The notes beneath the pieces were generated by a model. It saw only the letters and a program-made list of their open reading frames with translations, searched no databases and was not told the DNA's origin. A program made the translations under genes and the position numbers. This document shows, one piece after another, positions 36,026 to 36,204 of a stretch of DNA of 36,204 bases. Origin of the DNA: Gemmatimonadaceae bacterium (GTDB taxonomy: Bacteria; Latescibacterota; UBA2968; UBA8231); NCBI GenBank assembly GCA_002726335.1, contig PBSR01000248.1:1-36204 (forward strand), in the 5' to 3' direction. Numbering within the stretch: position 1 is the stretch's first letter; each line of letters opens with the position of its first letter.

Positions 36026-36080
36026 CGCCCCGACGAAAGGCAGGGAAGCGACTAAAAAACAGTGCGTTAATCGCCCCGAC
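36026..36080. repeat. Direct repeat upstream of the right-end promoter
   Basis: CGCCCCGAC at 36026-36034 and 36072-36080 (followed by GAAAGGC and AAAATGC) recur 46 bases apart between two divergent promoters. It may be an activator or repressor site; function unknown. Confidence 0.45.
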
Positions 36081-36098
36081 AAAATGCCGGCAGAACTG

Positions 36099-36125
36099 TT
36101 GACACCCGTAAAAAAGGGCTATACT
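36099..36125 (+). promoter_or_regulatory. Promoter reading out of the window, with leader hairpin
   Basis: TTGACA (36099-36104), a short 15-base spacer and TATACT (36120-36125). Downstream, CCACGC (36147-36152) and GCGTGG (36157-36162) form a perfect tetraloop hairpin in the presumed leader. No start codon with an SD is seen before 36204, so the gene or RNA it serves is outside the window. Confidence 0.65.
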
Positions 36126-36204
36126 CTTCAGGCGTCGTTCGACCTACCACGCGAGTGCGTGGCTCCCCGAAGATTCAGGCAACCGACAACCGTTTTCCTT
36201 ATCA

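Overview
The window is GC-rich (by eye, about 60 %), densely coded bacterial chromosome. Lipoprotein signal peptides, HflK/HflC and GDP-mannose 4,6-dehydratase suggest a diderm. A short SigA-type sigma factor, single-chain GcvP and a DnaC/DnaI-like loader do not fit a standard proteobacterium. An uncultured lineage such as one in the FCB superphylum is a reasonable guess, but it is only a guess. No transposase, integrase, phage gene or CRISPR array was seen. No gene-free stretch exceeds 300 bases.

Layout, left to right. (1) 1-8560, minus strand: a PfkB-type sugar kinase, hflK, hflC, coaE, gcvT, gcvP, gmd and the first 50 bases of a lipoprotein gene. From coaE onward neighbouring genes overlap by 4-8 bases, so this looks like one translationally coupled operon. 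It starts at a divergent promoter region shared with clpP (8682-9287, plus). (2) 9301-13312, minus: a cold-shock-domain protein, clpX, an EpmA-like lysyltransferase and a response-regulator diguanylate cyclase. ClpP and ClpX are therefore close but in convergent units. (3) 13448-15453, minus: a cyclic-nucleotide-binding-fold protein overlapping an AI-2E family membrane protein that carries an unexpected Ig-like ASH/HYDIN-type insertion. (4) 15606-22925, minus: a DUF2225-like/degenerate GGDEF protein, a BrkB/YihY membrane protein, a lipoprotein, RNase R, a small membrane protein, holA and trxA. The trxA gene has its own strong promoter, an unusual leader and a terminator. (5) 23019-26468, minus: smpB, a DnaC-like ATPase, RNase PH, a primary-type sigma factor, a 50-residue ORF and a clear terminator. 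(6) 26477-27540, plus: tRNA-Leu(CAG), glyoxalase I and a small MerR-like protein whose ribosome binding site lies in the loop of a perfect hairpin. (7) 27632-31987, minus: a three-gene cassette made of a large unknown helical protein, a DUF815-type AAA+ ATPase and a coiled-coil protein ending in a J-like domain with HSD in place of HPD. This is the best candidate for an undescribed system. (8) 32276-36204: cysS, with an atypical KMSKS loop, divergent from a dicarboxylate/amino-acid symporter; then a pentapeptide-repeat protein, tRNA-Arg(CCT) with a near-consensus promoter, and a strong rightward promoter leaving the window.

Most genes are housekeeping: protein quality control (clpP, clpX, hflKC, smpB), RNA decay and maturation (rnr, rph), replication (holA, helicase loader), one-carbon metabolism (gcvTP) and translation (cysS, epmA, tRNAs). 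Clear promoters show TTGACA/TTGACC, about 17 bases of spacer, then TATATT/TATACT/TTAGAT. The SigA-like factor encoded here would be expected to read such sites.
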